33,088 bases of DNA from contig PDQQ01000006.1 in NCBI GenBank assembly GCA_002747825.1, forward strand, positions 1-33,088. The letters are read 5' to 3'. The position numbers were made by a program, and so were the translations under genes. This DNA is from Deltaproteobacteria bacterium (GTDB lineage: Bacteria; Desulfobacterota; Desulfobulbia; Desulfobulbales; Desulfocapsaceae). The notes beneath the pieces were generated by a model. The model ran no database searches, was not told where the DNA came from, and saw nothing but the letters and a program-made list of their open reading frames with translations. Below are positions 9,440 to 18,753 of the stretch, piece after piece (position 1 is the stretch's first letter; every line of letters begins with the position of its first letter).

Positions 9440-11353
9440 ATGAGTAAAATTCGTATACTCCCAGAGCAACTGGCCAATCAGATTGCAGCCGGTGAAGTGG
9501 TCGAACGGCCGGCATCGGTCGTCAAGGAGATGATTGAAAACAGTATCGATGCCGGGGCAACACGCATTGAGATAGAGATCCAGGGTGGAGGCACCGGCCT
9601 CATTCGCATCGTAGACGACGGCGAAGGTATGGGCGAGGATGACCTGCTGATGAGTCTTGAGCGACATGGGACCTCGAAGATTGCTGACGAAAAGGATCTT
9701 GCTTCCATTGCCAGCCTGGGTTTTCGTGGTGAAGCTGTACCTTCTATTGGCTCTGTAAGCAGAATGACCATAATATCGCGGCCCCAGGACAACGATCTTG
9801 GCACAAAAATCGTCCTCGATTACGGGAAATTGACCAAGGTCCACGAAACCGGCTGCAGCCCGGGAACAACGGTTGAGGTTCGCAATCTCTTTGGCAACAC
9901 CCCCGCACGAAAGAAATTTCTGCGCACACGACGAACAGAACTCGGACATATCGAAGAGGTGGTTAAAAACTACGCCCTTGGCTGTCCTGACATACTGTTC
10001 ATACTGCATCTGGAGGGAAGAGAAGTCCTTCGTCTGGACAGCAGTATGGATCTTAAACAACGTTTTGTAACAATACTCCGCTACTCAGGGCCCTTTATCC
10101 CGATTTCGGCGGCAGGAGGAAAAGAGCTGGCGGACACCAGCGTACATGGTTTTCTCGTTCCGCCGGAAAAGATTACCGTCGGCCCGTCAAGACTGCGGAT
10201 TTTTGTCAACAATCGGGCGGTCAAGGACAGGATGATCACCCATGCCGTCGGCGAAGGGCTCCGCTCCTTTCTGATGAAAGGCAAAAGCCCCTCCGGACTT
10301 GTCCATCTGCTTCTGCCCCATCAGGAGGTGGATGTTAACGTCCACCCGGCAAAACACGAGGTTCGCTTCAGAAACGCCCAGAACATACACACCTTCATCA
10401 GTCAGGCCATTACCGTAGCGATCGAAGAGTATCAACGGGAGTTGCAAACCGCTATCTTCGGAAAAGACAGAAGAAGGCCGGCCAGTGCCGTGCCCATAGA
10501 TCGAGAAAACCTCTTCGCCAACCCTCCAGCCTCTGCATCTGGCCAGGATAATACGTCGGCATACACGAGGGGAAATCAGAATACACAAGGCTCTGTTCAC
10601 GTCCCTGTCGACTCGGCACCGACTGCCAGAGACACAAAAGCAGCCTCAACCTGGAGAGTGCAGACATCTGAGCCTGCTCCAGCCGTATCGCAATCGACAC
10701 AGCAAGGAGCTGGAAGTAGAGAAATTTTACAGGAAAACACCATTCCCCCAAAGGACCTCTCCCTTCCTGCGTCCAGCGCCGGACATCATCTCAACATCAT
10801 AGGGCAATTTGACAACCTGTATATCTTCTGCCAGGATCAGGAAGGTCTTCTTGTGATCGATCAGCATGCGGCACATGAGCGTCTCCTCTATCAGAAGCTG
10901 TACAGACAGTACCACGAGCGAAGCGTTGCCAAACAGACGCTCATGTTCCCTGAAACGGTTGAGCTCTCTCTCCTGCAGAGCCAGCTTGCCATAAAACATC
11001 GGCAAGAGATTGAGCGTATGGGTTTTGCTTTCCGCGAATTTGGCGGTAACACCTTCGTACTCTCTTCAGTACCGGCCCTGAGCGCATCCCACAGCCCGAG
11101 AGAGCTTTTTCTGGACATACTCGATCAGTTTGGCAGTGAGCAGACAGACGGCGGACATATTCTGGACAATATCCTTGCAACAATGGCCTGTAAGGCCGCG
11201 GTAAAAGGGGGAACAAGCCTCTCTTCACAGGAAATCAACAAGCTTCTCAACGATATGGCCGAGGCGGATCTTTTTTCCCACTGCCCGCATGGCAGGCCGG
11301 TAATAAAACGATTTTCCTTCGCAGAATTGAGAAAATGGTTCCACCGGACCTGA
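9440..11353 (+). CDS. mutL: DNA mismatch repair protein MutL
   Basis: MutL couples mismatch recognition by MutS to strand incision. The ORF extends upstream, but the family N-terminus begins at ATG 9440 (MSKIRILPEQLANQIAAGEV), giving 637 residues. The GHKL ATPase shows Glu30 and Asn34, DDGEGM near 59-64, and LGFRGEA. A Pro/Ser/Gln-rich linker (about 340-440) separates the C-terminal domain. That domain carries DQHAAHE (from Asp474), ACKAAVKGG (Cys584) and CPHGRP (Cys615), the metal-site motifs of endonuclease-type MutL found in bacteria without MutH. The usual last Glu of DQHA(x)2E(x)4E is Gln here. It is divergent from the penicillin-binding protein gene. Confidence 0.95.
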   Translation: MSKIRILPEQLANQIAAGEVVERPASVVKEMIENSIDAGATRIEIEIQGGGTGLIRIVDDGEGMGEDDLLMSLERHGTSKIADEKDLASIASLGFRGEAVPSIGSVSRMTIISRPQDNDLGTKIVLDYGKLTKVHETGCSPGTTVEVRNLFGNTPARKKFLRTRRTELGHIEEVVKNYALGCPDILFILHLEGREVLRLDSSMDLKQRFVTILRYSGPFIPISAAGGKELADTSVHGFLVPPEKITVGPSRLRIFVNNRAVKDRMITHAVGEGLRSFLMKGKSPSGLVHLLLPHQEVDVNVHPAKHEVRFRNAQNIHTFISQAITVAIEEYQRELQTAIFGKDRRRPASAVPIDRENLFANPPASASGQDNTSAYTRGNQNTQGSVHVPVDSAPTARDTKAASTWRVQTSEPAPAVSQSTQQGAGSREILQENTIPPKDLSLPASSAGHHLNIIGQFDNLYIFCQDQEGLLVIDQHAAHERLLYQKLYRQYHERSVAKQTLMFPETVELSLLQSQLAIKHRQEIERMGFAFREFGGNTFVLSSVPALSASHSPRELFLDILDQFGSEQTDGGHILDNILATMACKAAVKGGTSLSSQEINKLLNDMAEADLFSHCPHGRPVIKRFSFAELRKWFHRT

Positions 11354-11451
11354 CGACCATGCCAGATATATGCCTTGCGGGTGGAGGATCTCGTTTTACG
11401 GTCTTCTTATAAAGATGTAGCCTTTGCCTCGACATTGTGTTAGCTTAGTGC

Positions 11452-11489
11452 GGTTTTATATGCCTTCCGTTTTCTTTATCGATAAAACC
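11452..11489. repeat. Inverted repeat between mutL and the next gene
   Basis: GGTTTTAT (11452-11459) and ATAAAACC (11482-11489) are perfect 8-bp inverted arms with a 22-nt spacer, about 100 bp after the mutL stop. There is no T-run, so it is not a classical terminator. The rest of 11354-11635 holds nothing I can name. Confidence 0.4.
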
Positions 11490-11635
11490 TTGATACTCCT
11501 CGAAGGCCACCTCTGACAAGAGCAATGTTGTTTTTTCAAACAGCAACGAATCAGATTCTGTGAAAAAGGATACATACTGAAATCTCCACTGTAGAACGCC
11601 ATACTCCAAGATTCAAACCGAACCCTTTTGAGCCC

Positions 11636-14062
11636 ATGAAACATATTTCACTCGCCCTGTTTTTTGTTGCCCTCAGCGCCCTGACCATAGAACTGTCTCT
11701 GGTTCGAACCTTTGACGTTATATGGCATCCGAACATGGCCTATATGATTATCACAATGGTCATGTTCTGCTTCGGTCTTGCCGGTGTATTTCTCTCTCTG
11801 AAGACCAAACTGCTCAAAGACGCTGCCCCGCATAGCCTCCTGACAACGCTTTCCATCCTCTACGGGATTTCCAGTATACTGATCTTGCCCCTGATCAACG
11901 TGTTGCCGATAAATTTTCACGGATTTTACTACCAACCGTTCAAGACTATAGCCCTGTTCTGTATCCTCTATTTTGTCATTTCCCTGCCCTTTTTTCTTGC
12001 CGGTCTGATCATCACCGTTATCTTCAACGCCTACTCTGCCTCGATACAAAAGCTCTACTTTTGGGATCTACTGGGAGCTGGCCTGGGATGTCTGCTTATT
12101 GCCCCACTGACGCCCTTCGTCGGCCCAGGTGGTATAACGATAATCAGTGGAGGTATTGGCTTTGTTGCAGCCGGACTCTTTTCCACAAACAAGAAGGTCT
12201 CTGCGGCGCTGTTGATTACCGGATTACTGGTTATTGCCATCCCCTGTGGGAAATCGTATCTGACGGAGGGGTATATCAATAAATATTTTGACTTCAGGCA
12301 CCACATCACCAAACGCGGTGTGATGTCTGACATAAACCACGGTAAACTGGAAGCATCCTATTGGGATCCGATCAGTAAGGTTGAAATTATCAACCAGGAT
12401 CGCTGGAAGCATGTAGCCTACGACGGTGGCAATCAATCCAGTTTTATTTTCCCCTTCGATGGCGACTATCAGAAGCTTCGCGCCTCGCTTCCAGCCTCAA
12501 GCCCATCACATTTCGGGATTCAGGCCGTCTATCTCGCCGACTCTCTCAAAGAGGGCAGCCACCCCGAGGTGCTTATTATCGGCAGCGCCGCAGGCCAGGA
12601 AACCAAGGCCGCCTTAACCTTTGGTGCAAGCCATATCGACGCTGTTGAAATGGTTGGTTTTGTTGTCAAAGCGGGAACAGAGCTCTACAAGGACTATAAC
12701 GGAGGTATCTTCAACGACCCGAGAGTGACTGCCCATGTCGGAGAAGGACGCAGTTTTTTACGCGCCACAGACAAGAAATACGATATTATTCAGATCTTCA
12801 GCAATCACACATCCAGCTCTATTGCCGCGGGAAGCGGGGCGATGGCAACGACCTACCTGCAGACCTCAGATGCCTACAAGGAGTATTTCAGCCATCTGAA
12901 AGAAGACGGCCTGCTGCAGATCAACCATCATATCTATCCGCGTATGGTGACCACTGCCGCCAGGGCCTGGAAAGAGATGGGCAGAGGTAACTTTCGTAAA
13001 CATGTGCTTGTCTTTGGCGCTCCGAATGTCCAGGATAACCTGCCGACCTTTCTGGTGAGGATGACCCCCTGGACAGAAAAAGAGGTCGAAGAACTGCGTA
13101 CCTGGTTCTGGGGAAGCGTCAAGCTCCTTGAAGACCCCTATCGTCCAGAAGATTCAATGCTGACCGACGAATTTTATTCCGGCAAGCTCTCCCAGGAAAC
13201 CTTGGATTTTGTACCCTATCGTGTCTCTGCAGCAACCGACAATCTGCCCTATTTTAACTATCTCAGAAAGGAGTGGAAGTTTTACAAAAGGGCATATCCG
13301 GAAAAGTATATGGACTACGGAACAGCAGCCCTTCTCTCTTCCCAGTACATCTACCGTGGAACAGACGGCAAGTACCACGAGCGTATGCTGCCAACCGATC
13401 TGGCCCATTTGTTTATTACCGGGGCGGGGGCTTTTCTCTTCGCCATGGTGTTTATCTTGATCCCCCTTCTCTTTGCCAGGGTCGGAAGAGAGAAATGGCC
13501 ACATAAGCCACAGACAATGGGCTATTTTGCCTGTCTTGGCGCAGGCTTTATCATCATCGAGCTGGTCTTTATCCAGATCTTTATGAAACTGATTGGCTTC
13601 CCTCTCTACACATATTCCTGCGTTGTCTGCAGTCTGCTCATCGCGGCAGGCCTGGGAAGTTACAGTGCCGATGCCTTAAGGATACGACCAGACAGCAGAT
13701 GGACCATACCGTTTGTCGGCACCGTTGTCTCGGTAGGCCTGCTTCTCCTCAGCTACCCGTTTCTGTTTAACCAGCTGCTTCCCTTTAACCTGGCAACACG
13801 TATTTTTTCTGCGGCCCTGATTATCTTTCCGGCCGGATTTTTTATGGGCATGTGTTTCCCTTTAGGGATCCTGGCAGTCCGCAAGCGGCCTTCAGGGGCC
13901 ATTGCCTGGGCCTGGGGCATGAACGGTCTCTTCACCGTTATTGGCGGCATAAGCAGCGTGCTTATCTCCATACACTGGGGCTTCAACAAGACCTTACTCG
14001 TTGGTCTGGCCATCTACATGCTGGCATTCTTTCTTTTCCGCACCTTTAAAGAAAAAGCCTGA
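11636..14062 (+). CDS. Polytopic membrane protein with spermidine-synthase-like SAM-fold domain
   Basis: This 808-residue protein has three parts. An N-terminal block of about six membrane helices (residues 1-205) comes first. A soluble Rossmann domain (about 220-540) follows, with LIIGSAAGQETKAALTFGA as nucleotide-loop motif I, an acidic strand end at DAVEM, and DPRVTAHVGEGRSFLR as in spermidine synthases. A C-terminal block of six to seven helices (about 585-805) ends with WAWGMNGLFTVIGG. Such fusions are widespread in environmental bacteria and usually annotated 'spermine/spermidine synthase', but the substrate is not established. The start ATG has only a weak GAG upstream. It stands alone between mutL and the AT-rich block. 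Confidence 0.75.
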   Translation: MKHISLALFFVALSALTIELSLVRTFDVIWHPNMAYMIITMVMFCFGLAGVFLSLKTKLLKDAAPHSLLTTLSILYGISSILILPLINVLPINFHGFYYQPFKTIALFCILYFVISLPFFLAGLIITVIFNAYSASIQKLYFWDLLGAGLGCLLIAPLTPFVGPGGITIISGGIGFVAAGLFSTNKKVSAALLITGLLVIAIPCGKSYLTEGYINKYFDFRHHITKRGVMSDINHGKLEASYWDPISKVEIINQDRWKHVAYDGGNQSSFIFPFDGDYQKLRASLPASSPSHFGIQAVYLADSLKEGSHPEVLIIGSAAGQETKAALTFGASHIDAVEMVGFVVKAGTELYKDYNGGIFNDPRVTAHVGEGRSFLRATDKKYDIIQIFSNHTSSSIAAGSGAMATTYLQTSDAYKEYFSHLKEDGLLQINHHIYPRMVTTAARAWKEMGRGNFRKHVLVFGAPNVQDNLPTFLVRMTPWTEKEVEELRTWFWGSVKLLEDPYRPEDSMLTDEFYSGKLSQETLDFVPYRVSAATDNLPYFNYLRKEWKFYKRAYPEKYMDYGTAALLSSQYIYRGTDGKYHERMLPTDLAHLFITGAGAFLFAMVFILIPLLFARVGREKWPHKPQTMGYFACLGAGFIIIELVFIQIFMKLIGFPLYTYSCVVCSLLIAAGLGSYSADALRIRPDSRWTIPFVGTVVSVGLLLLSYPFLFNQLLPFNLATRIFSAALIIFPAGFFMGMCFPLGILAVRKRPSGAIAWAWGMNGLFTVIGGISSVLISIHWGFNKTLLVGLAIYMLAFFLFRTFKEKA

Positions 14063-14155
14063 AAAAGGAGGGAAAATATCGAGACACAGAGAAGAAAGGA
14101 TTGCATATTCAAGTAGTTAACCAGCACTTTGGTCAGCTCCCCTATTGTCTGGTAT

Positions 14156-14384
14156 TTAGCCCGGATATTTCATCAGTTCAGGCGGTGTCAGGTTCGAAGT
14201 TTTTTGCATTACGTAATAGTAAACTCTATTTACTGCAAAAATACGCAAAGAAGATGGCGCCGTATGGACTGACCTTTGGTGAACACTTTGGATATTGTAA
14301 AATTGTAATGTTCTCCGTGTCGTATATTGGAATATCAGCAATTTTTAAAAATTTGATACAATATTCATGAAATATCCGGATTAG
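14156..14384. mobile_element. Short inverted-end element, copy 1 (221 bp, MITE-like)
   Basis: The element spans 14160-14380. It opens with CCCGGATATTTCAT and closes with ATGAAATATCCGG, a perfect 13-bp inverted match. TTAG stands immediately outside both ends (14156-14159 and 14381-14384), as a 4-bp target duplication would. The same sequence recurs at 18758-18957 in the same orientation, about 90% identical over the shared part, with a 20-bp gap near the right end. The inside can fold: TTTTTTGCA and TGCAAAAAT, and AGTAAA and TTTACT are paired arms. No transposase lies inside, so it would be non-autonomous. An 89-codon TTG-initiated frame crosses it but is broken in copy 2. Confidence 0.75.
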
Positions 14385-14587
14385 TCTATTCCACCTTAAA
14401 AAGATTCAGATGTATTGACTCCCCCCAAATACTCAAAAACGAACTGTTCTCAGCAAAAGATATTGCAGACAGGTTCCTGTACATAATATACAAGCCTGTA
14501 AAAAGCCTTTTAACTGATGATTTTCTTTCAGATTATGGGCACTCGCTCAGCTTTCCAAGGCCGCCGCATTTCTTTTCCCAATTGTAA
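14357..14587 (+). pseudogene. Start-less open frame after copy 1, possible gene remnant
   Basis: A frame of 76 codons runs from the right end of the short element to a TAA at 14585-14587 without an ATG, GTG or TTG. Its tail reads SDYGHSLSFPRPPHFFSQL. The composition is protein-like, and it could be the 3' end of a gene cut off when the element or other DNA arrived. I do not recognise it. Chance in AT-rich DNA cannot be excluded. Confidence 0.25.
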
Positions 14588-14815
14588 CAAGTAGCTTCGC
14601 AATAAAATAACTGATGAACTGGGTAGCATCTGTTTATTACTGCTGAAACGACAAGCATTATTTGTTCATCAGTAAATTGGATTTTTTCATAACAAAAGTT
14701 TCCTGCTCATAGGGAAAAGGAGTTTGGAGAAAAACTCTAAGTATAAACGGGCCAATTGATTTGGAGAACATCAGCCTGCTATTGGGGGAATAATATGATT
14801 TTTCATCTCAATGAA
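14588..14815. repeat. Gene-free stretch with a 10-bp inverted repeat
   Basis: ACTGATGAAC (14610-14619) and GTTCATCAGT (14664-14673) are perfect inverted arms separated by 44 nt. Apart from this I see no gene here, so 14063-14815 as a whole has no intact CDS. Confidence 0.4.
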
Positions 14816-16993
14816 TTAGAAAAATGGGAAAAAGAGCCGATAGTATGTAAAAAGAGAATATGTTACTAAAAAAATGATTCCAATTCTACCAAAAGTAATA
14901 ATTTTCTGTATCAGCAAGTATATTATAATAGCCGTACAACTCATAGGGAGATGCCAGGTAATATCCGGAGAAAAAGGGCCGAAGCTCCCAATTATAATCA
15001 AGAGTACAGTGAGCACTTGAGTTATCATAAGTACTCGGGCCTCTTTCTCTTTCCTTTGTGTCAAAGGGGAATAGTCATTCACCGCTTTTGGAAATAAGCG
15101 TTTAATACAGCTTAAAAGAAACCATAAAAAGACCAAAGGCGTAAAAACAAAAGCAATATAACTAGTCTCTAAAAAACTCCATATATTTAAAAATCGCTGC
15201 CAAGTTTCCTTAGCAAATACTTTCAACAAATAAACAAATTCTTCGACACGAAAACTTTTACCCCCCCTCTCTAATCTTCGATTTACCTGCTCTTTTATTG
15301 TGTATTTATTCCCAAAGCTTTTGATACTGCCAACAATACCTGTTTCAGGATCATACTTTTCAAAATCGAGAAAATGCTGCCTAAACAACACATTTGTATC
15401 AGGAAAGTGTACTGATTTTATTATTGTCCAAGGAGCATTCATCGCAAGAAAAGCTCCAACTAAAAGTAGAAATGCGATAATGGTCGAGGTAAATTGATAT
15501 TCACGGGCTTTGAAAAACCTGTATAACAACCAAAGAGTAACAACCGGGTAAGTTAAAGCTAAACTCGGATGAAAATTTGTAGCAATCCCCCAAATAACTC
15601 CAGTCAAAAGCCACTGTTTTATGTTTTCTTTATCAACGAGTAACAAGACTATCCCTGATATAACTAATCCAGCAGCGGCTAATTTGAACCAGGTTATATA
15701 ATAATTTGTTATAATAAAAGCACTTGCAGAAACGAGAAAAACTATGAACAACGGTCTTTCCCCATCTTTGAAAAAATATTTATGCAAGCCAAGTATTGGC
15801 AATAAAAACAGTATATTAAAAGCAGAACCAAACAGTGTATAGAATCCGTAACTATTCGCGATAGCAGAATTAATTGGGCTTCCAATTCCTCTGAGGACGG
15901 CATATATAACACCTGCCATTATCCCTCTATCTTGAACGCCGTAAAATAGTTTCCCATTTTCGTAATATTTTGAAAAAGGTTCTTCTTGTAGAATCGCAAT
16001 TCCGTTTACGTAATGAAAGACAGGGTCATGCGCGCCAAAAGCCCCATAAGTCCTTGAAAACAATTCATTATATGTAAAAGTAAAGAGTGGCAACTCCAGA
16101 TCGCCTACTACTATTACAGTGACAACAAAAGTTACGATAAAAAGTGCAAACATCTCCCAGCCGATCAGACGAAAATTTGCGAACAAAGTTCCTATTTCTT
16201 TTTTCTGTTTAAGCCAAAGAAACAGTAGTAAATTGAGCGCTAGATAGCAGATCAGCAAAACCCATTTGTCCAACAGAGGAAAATGCGAAAATTTTTGGTT
16301 TATGAATAAAATAAAATATAAAAACAGGAAGAAAAAAACAGATAACGGAGTAAGCAGAGCCAAAAGATTTATCTTGTTTCCGCGCCCCTGCATGAGGGTA
16401 TAGATCAGAAAACCGGGCAAAATCAATAAGAATAATTGTATCTCTGCTAAGATATAGGCGAAGATTCTCGTGTCTGTAAATGTTTTAGGGATAATTTCAA
16501 TTTTATCTATTTGAACTTTTCCAATCGTTCCAGGAGAAGACTTTCGGCATATAAAATAGAATGAAAGGCCATCGTAGTGTTTGTTCTGCAAAGAGAATTC
16601 TACTGGATTATTTTGATAAGCCAAATAATTATGCTCGTACGATGAGGGTATTGGTTGTCCAGATGGGTCTGTTTCAAACTTCCCCATACCTAAAATGTGG
16701 TCATTTATTTCTGAAATAGTTACTCTGAGTTTTTGATTATCAACGTTGTATTGTATAGGGATATGAACAGATCTTTGTTTGTTTTCAGTACAATCAAGTG
16801 AAAGGACAAAATGAGAGTTAATAACTTTATAACTGTTGATCTCAGGAGCCGAGACGGTACAGATCCTATCCGTAAAATCGTCAAGAACATAGGAGTTCGT
16901 TGATGTCGCTTGAACGGAGTTGGGAAACAATAAAAATGATAAAAGGAAGAAAAAGAAAATTTCTCCGCTAATTTTTTGTACAATGTCTTTCAT
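14816..16993 (-). CDS. Polytopic membrane protein, GT-C glycosyltransferase-like layout
   Basis: The protein has 725 residues. It opens with a signal-like helix (about 11-29, FFFFLLSFLLF, with possible cleavage after VQA). A non-membrane domain of about 145 residues with two cysteines (CTVSAP, SLDCTEN) follows. About twelve or thirteen hydrophobic helices begin near residue 176. After the fourth helix comes a long loop holding GDLELPLF, GAHDPVFHYVNGIA and QDRGIMAG. An acidic loop amid many helices is the layout of GT-C enzymes that use polyprenyl-phosphate sugars, but no diagnostic motif allows a family call. Codons are strongly A/T-ending, unlike the core genes. It lies between the two short elements. 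The start has a poor ribosome site. Confidence 0.7.
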   Translation of the reverse strand: MKDIVQKISGEIFFFFLLSFLLFPNSVQATSTNSYVLDDFTDRICTVSAPEINSYKVINSHFVLSLDCTENKQRSVHIPIQYNVDNQKLRVTISEINDHILGMGKFETDPSGQPIPSSYEHNYLAYQNNPVEFSLQNKHYDGLSFYFICRKSSPGTIGKVQIDKIEIIPKTFTDTRIFAYILAEIQLFLLILPGFLIYTLMQGRGNKINLLALLTPLSVFFFLFLYFILFINQKFSHFPLLDKWVLLICYLALNLLLFLWLKQKKEIGTLFANFRLIGWEMFALFIVTFVVTVIVVGDLELPLFTFTYNELFSRTYGAFGAHDPVFHYVNGIAILQEEPFSKYYENGKLFYGVQDRGIMAGVIYAVLRGIGSPINSAIANSYGFYTLFGSAFNILFLLPILGLHKYFFKDGERPLFIVFLVSASAFIITNYYITWFKLAAAGLVISGIVLLLVDKENIKQWLLTGVIWGIATNFHPSLALTYPVVTLWLLYRFFKAREYQFTSTIIAFLLLVGAFLAMNAPWTIIKSVHFPDTNVLFRQHFLDFEKYDPETGIVGSIKSFGNKYTIKEQVNRRLERGGKSFRVEEFVYLLKVFAKETWQRFLNIWSFLETSYIAFVFTPLVFLWFLLSCIKRLFPKAVNDYSPLTQRKEKEARVLMITQVLTVLLIIIGSFGPFSPDITWHLPMSCTAIIIYLLIQKIITFGRIGIIFLVTYSLFTYYRLFFPFF

Positions 16994-17029
16994 GACTCTG
17001 TAAAGTATTTTGTGTAACTGTCATTTTCG

Positions 17030-17280
17030 TTAGATATCAGAGAATCGGTCTTCATATTCAACAAGAAATCGATTCATTGCCGGCTTCCAGTTCCTCGTCG
17101 GCATGGCCCAGTCTTTTGGATTGCCAGCAGCCGCCTTTCGGTCTTTATATGAGACATATTTCAGCGAATTTCTCACCATATCGACAATGCAGAGTTGAAG
17201 CTAAGCCCCTGGATACACACAGCATTGACTGCTTCAGGAAAACCAGTTAAACCGTCAACCGCAGCAATAATTATATTCTG
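17030..17280 (-). pseudogene. IS256 (mutator)-family transposase remnant
   Basis: Read on the minus strand, this stretch gives fragments of a mutator-type transposase. First comes IIIAAVDGLTGFPEA, then after a frame change LQLCIVDMVRNSLKYVS and YKDRKAAAGNPK. A fusion to WAMPTRNWKPAMNRFLVEYE follows, then DRFSDI and a stop. In intact family members the DRKA block and the NWK...NRF block are separated by well over 100 residues, so an internal deletion is evident. The N-terminal half and part of the catalytic region are missing. It is a dead relic about 40 bp upstream of the 725-residue membrane protein gene and directly after the 216-residue secreted protein gene. Confidence 0.85.
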
Positions 17281-17286
17281 AACACA

Positions 17287-17937
17287 TTATTTGCACTTCC
17301 CGCTTGACCAGTTTGTTCCTCCATCGTCTGTTGGAATAAAACAGAATGTCATCTCGATTATTTCGTCACAATTTTTAACTGTCCACTGCTCTTCCCAGGC
17401 TCCATGAAAAGTTTTTCCATCACTTTTCAATGAAAAAGGCTCTTTTGTCACTTCGGTGTTTAATACGCGAATTTCTTTGCATTCTTTATTTTTTCTCTTA
17501 ATTTCTGTGACTAAGATAACCCCTTGACTATATAAATCACGCATTAGTTGTGGAGATGTACGTGTATTTCCAGGAACCAAGAGACCAATTTTAGGTTTCT
17601 TCCCTTTTTGAGCCATAAATATAGCATTATACACTATTGATTCATTACATCGATCAAATTTAAACCTGGTAGTCCAAACTCCTTGAGTTGGATAAATACT
17701 ATCTGAATTGAATTCCATAGGCTCTACGAACCCCATCGACAAAGGGAAAACAGAATATTTCCCAGTACAATCCTGTTGTAACGATAATACTTTTCTGTCC
17801 CAGTATATTCCTAATTCATATAGTTGTGTTATAAACCCTTTTGAGTTGAAATAGGTTTTCATCTTTTCTTTACTGGCAAAAGCGTTTGAATCAAAGATAC
17901 ATAAAAATAGTACAAGAAATGCTAAGTATTTTTTCAT
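17287..17937 (-). CDS. Secreted hypothetical protein, 216 residues
   Basis: I do not recognise this protein. It starts with a typical Sec signal (MKKYLAFLVLFLCIFDSNAFA, cleavage expected near residue 21-22), so it is probably periplasmic. The mature part has about six cysteines (CTGKYS, RCNES, KECKE, NCDEI, MTFCF, GKCK), enough for disulfides. A well-placed AAGGAG lies about 8 bp before the ATG. It is AT-rich, like its neighbours within the element-bounded block. It is preceded 71 bp upstream on the same strand by another secreted protein gene, so the two may be cotranscribed. Its stop lies next to the IS256 remnant. Confidence 0.65.
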   Translation of the reverse strand: MKKYLAFLVLFLCIFDSNAFASKEKMKTYFNSKGFITQLYELGIYWDRKVLSLQQDCTGKYSVFPLSMGFVEPMEFNSDSIYPTQGVWTTRFKFDRCNESIVYNAIFMAQKGKKPKIGLLVPGNTRTSPQLMRDLYSQGVILVTEIKRKNKECKEIRVLNTEVTKEPFSLKSDGKTFHGAWEEQWTVKNCDEIIEMTFCFIPTDDGGTNWSSGKCK

Positions 17938-18008
17938 AAGTCATCTCCTTGTCCAGCCCTGCCTCTTTGGAGAGCTGTAGCGTGTCCCCTAAAAACAATG
18001 GTTCGTAT

Positions 18009-18626
18009 CTATTCGAGTGTTATCTTCAAGGTCTTCCAGAAGGTATCAATCATTGCTCTGTCTTGTGCAGGAGCATCTTTGTCAATCTGAGTGACGATCA
18101 TTATACCCGCATCGCGGATTGAGTAACATAGGACATGTCGGGTAGTCTTGTCGCCCCTGTATGTCGCAATGGACTTTTTGCCAGTAAGGATCTTTCCGCC
18201 AGCAAGCTTGATCTTTGCAGAAGAGTTTGTGATCTTGTATCCATACTGTTTTTCTTCCTTCGTGAGTTCATTAAGCATCATATCCACAAAATTGCAGGGA
18301 TCCATGTCGGCATACTCTTGAACAATAGTTGACGTCCCAAGAGAAGTCACCATAAGCGTCTGGTATATACCATCTCCCAGGTCGGTTCGTGATGGTGTAA
18401 CATCACTGGGATGGTCGAAGGAAAAACTCTGCGTTTCAAAAGAGGCAACGGCCTTCTTTTCCAGCATTATCTGTATTGTCTTGCTATCAGAGAGTTTGAT
18501 AATAGTTTGTTTTCCAACGTCGACTTCATGCTTTTTCCCATCGATGGTCAATACGTAATTCCCCGCCATAACTTGACCGCAGGCAAGAGCCACACATACA
18601 ATGCCGATGAATAATGCTGTCTTCAT
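18009..18626 (-). CDS. Secreted hypothetical protein, 205 residues
   Basis: The family is unknown to me. The N-terminus MKTALFIGIVCVALACGQVM is a Sec signal, with cleavage likely after VMA near residue 21; the Cys16 context (LACG) is not a clean lipobox. The mature part begins NYVLTIDGKKHEVDVG, a small beta-type segment. It then contains an alpha/beta region ending in DRAMIDTFWKTLKI, a tail seen in several small secreted proteins. A GGGAG ribosome site stands about 7 bp before the ATG. Base composition is closer to the core genes than that of the 216-residue protein downstream. It is the last intact gene before element copy 2. Confidence 0.65.
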   Translation of the reverse strand: MKTALFIGIVCVALACGQVMAGNYVLTIDGKKHEVDVGKQTIIKLSDSKTIQIMLEKKAVASFETQSFSFDHPSDVTPSRTDLGDGIYQTLMVTSLGTSTIVQEYADMDPCNFVDMMLNELTKEEKQYGYKITNSSAKIKLAGGKILTGKKSIATYRGDKTTRHVLCYSIRDAGIMIVTQIDKDAPAQDRAMIDTFWKTLKITLE

Positions 18627-18753
18627 ATATTTCTCCCTTTATGAACGAGCCATTAGAGTAACTTGTTAAAAAAAATAATTATCTTTGATTCTTACTATTG
18701 TAATGGTTCAACGGGCATCGGAAATTTTCTAAGAATGAGTTAACATACTCAAC

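Noticed and set aside
14101..14370. 89-codon plus-strand frame spanning element copy 1, TTG start with a ribosome-like AAAGGA
   Set aside because: The same frame is interrupted in copy 2 by TGA after the AAATAC segment, and the frame depends on the repeat sequence. It is better explained as chance reading through a non-coding element.
14794..14865. 23-codon plus-strand ORF with GGGGGA upstream
   Set aside because: Overlaps the 3' end of the 725-residue protein gene on the other strand, very short, no known family.
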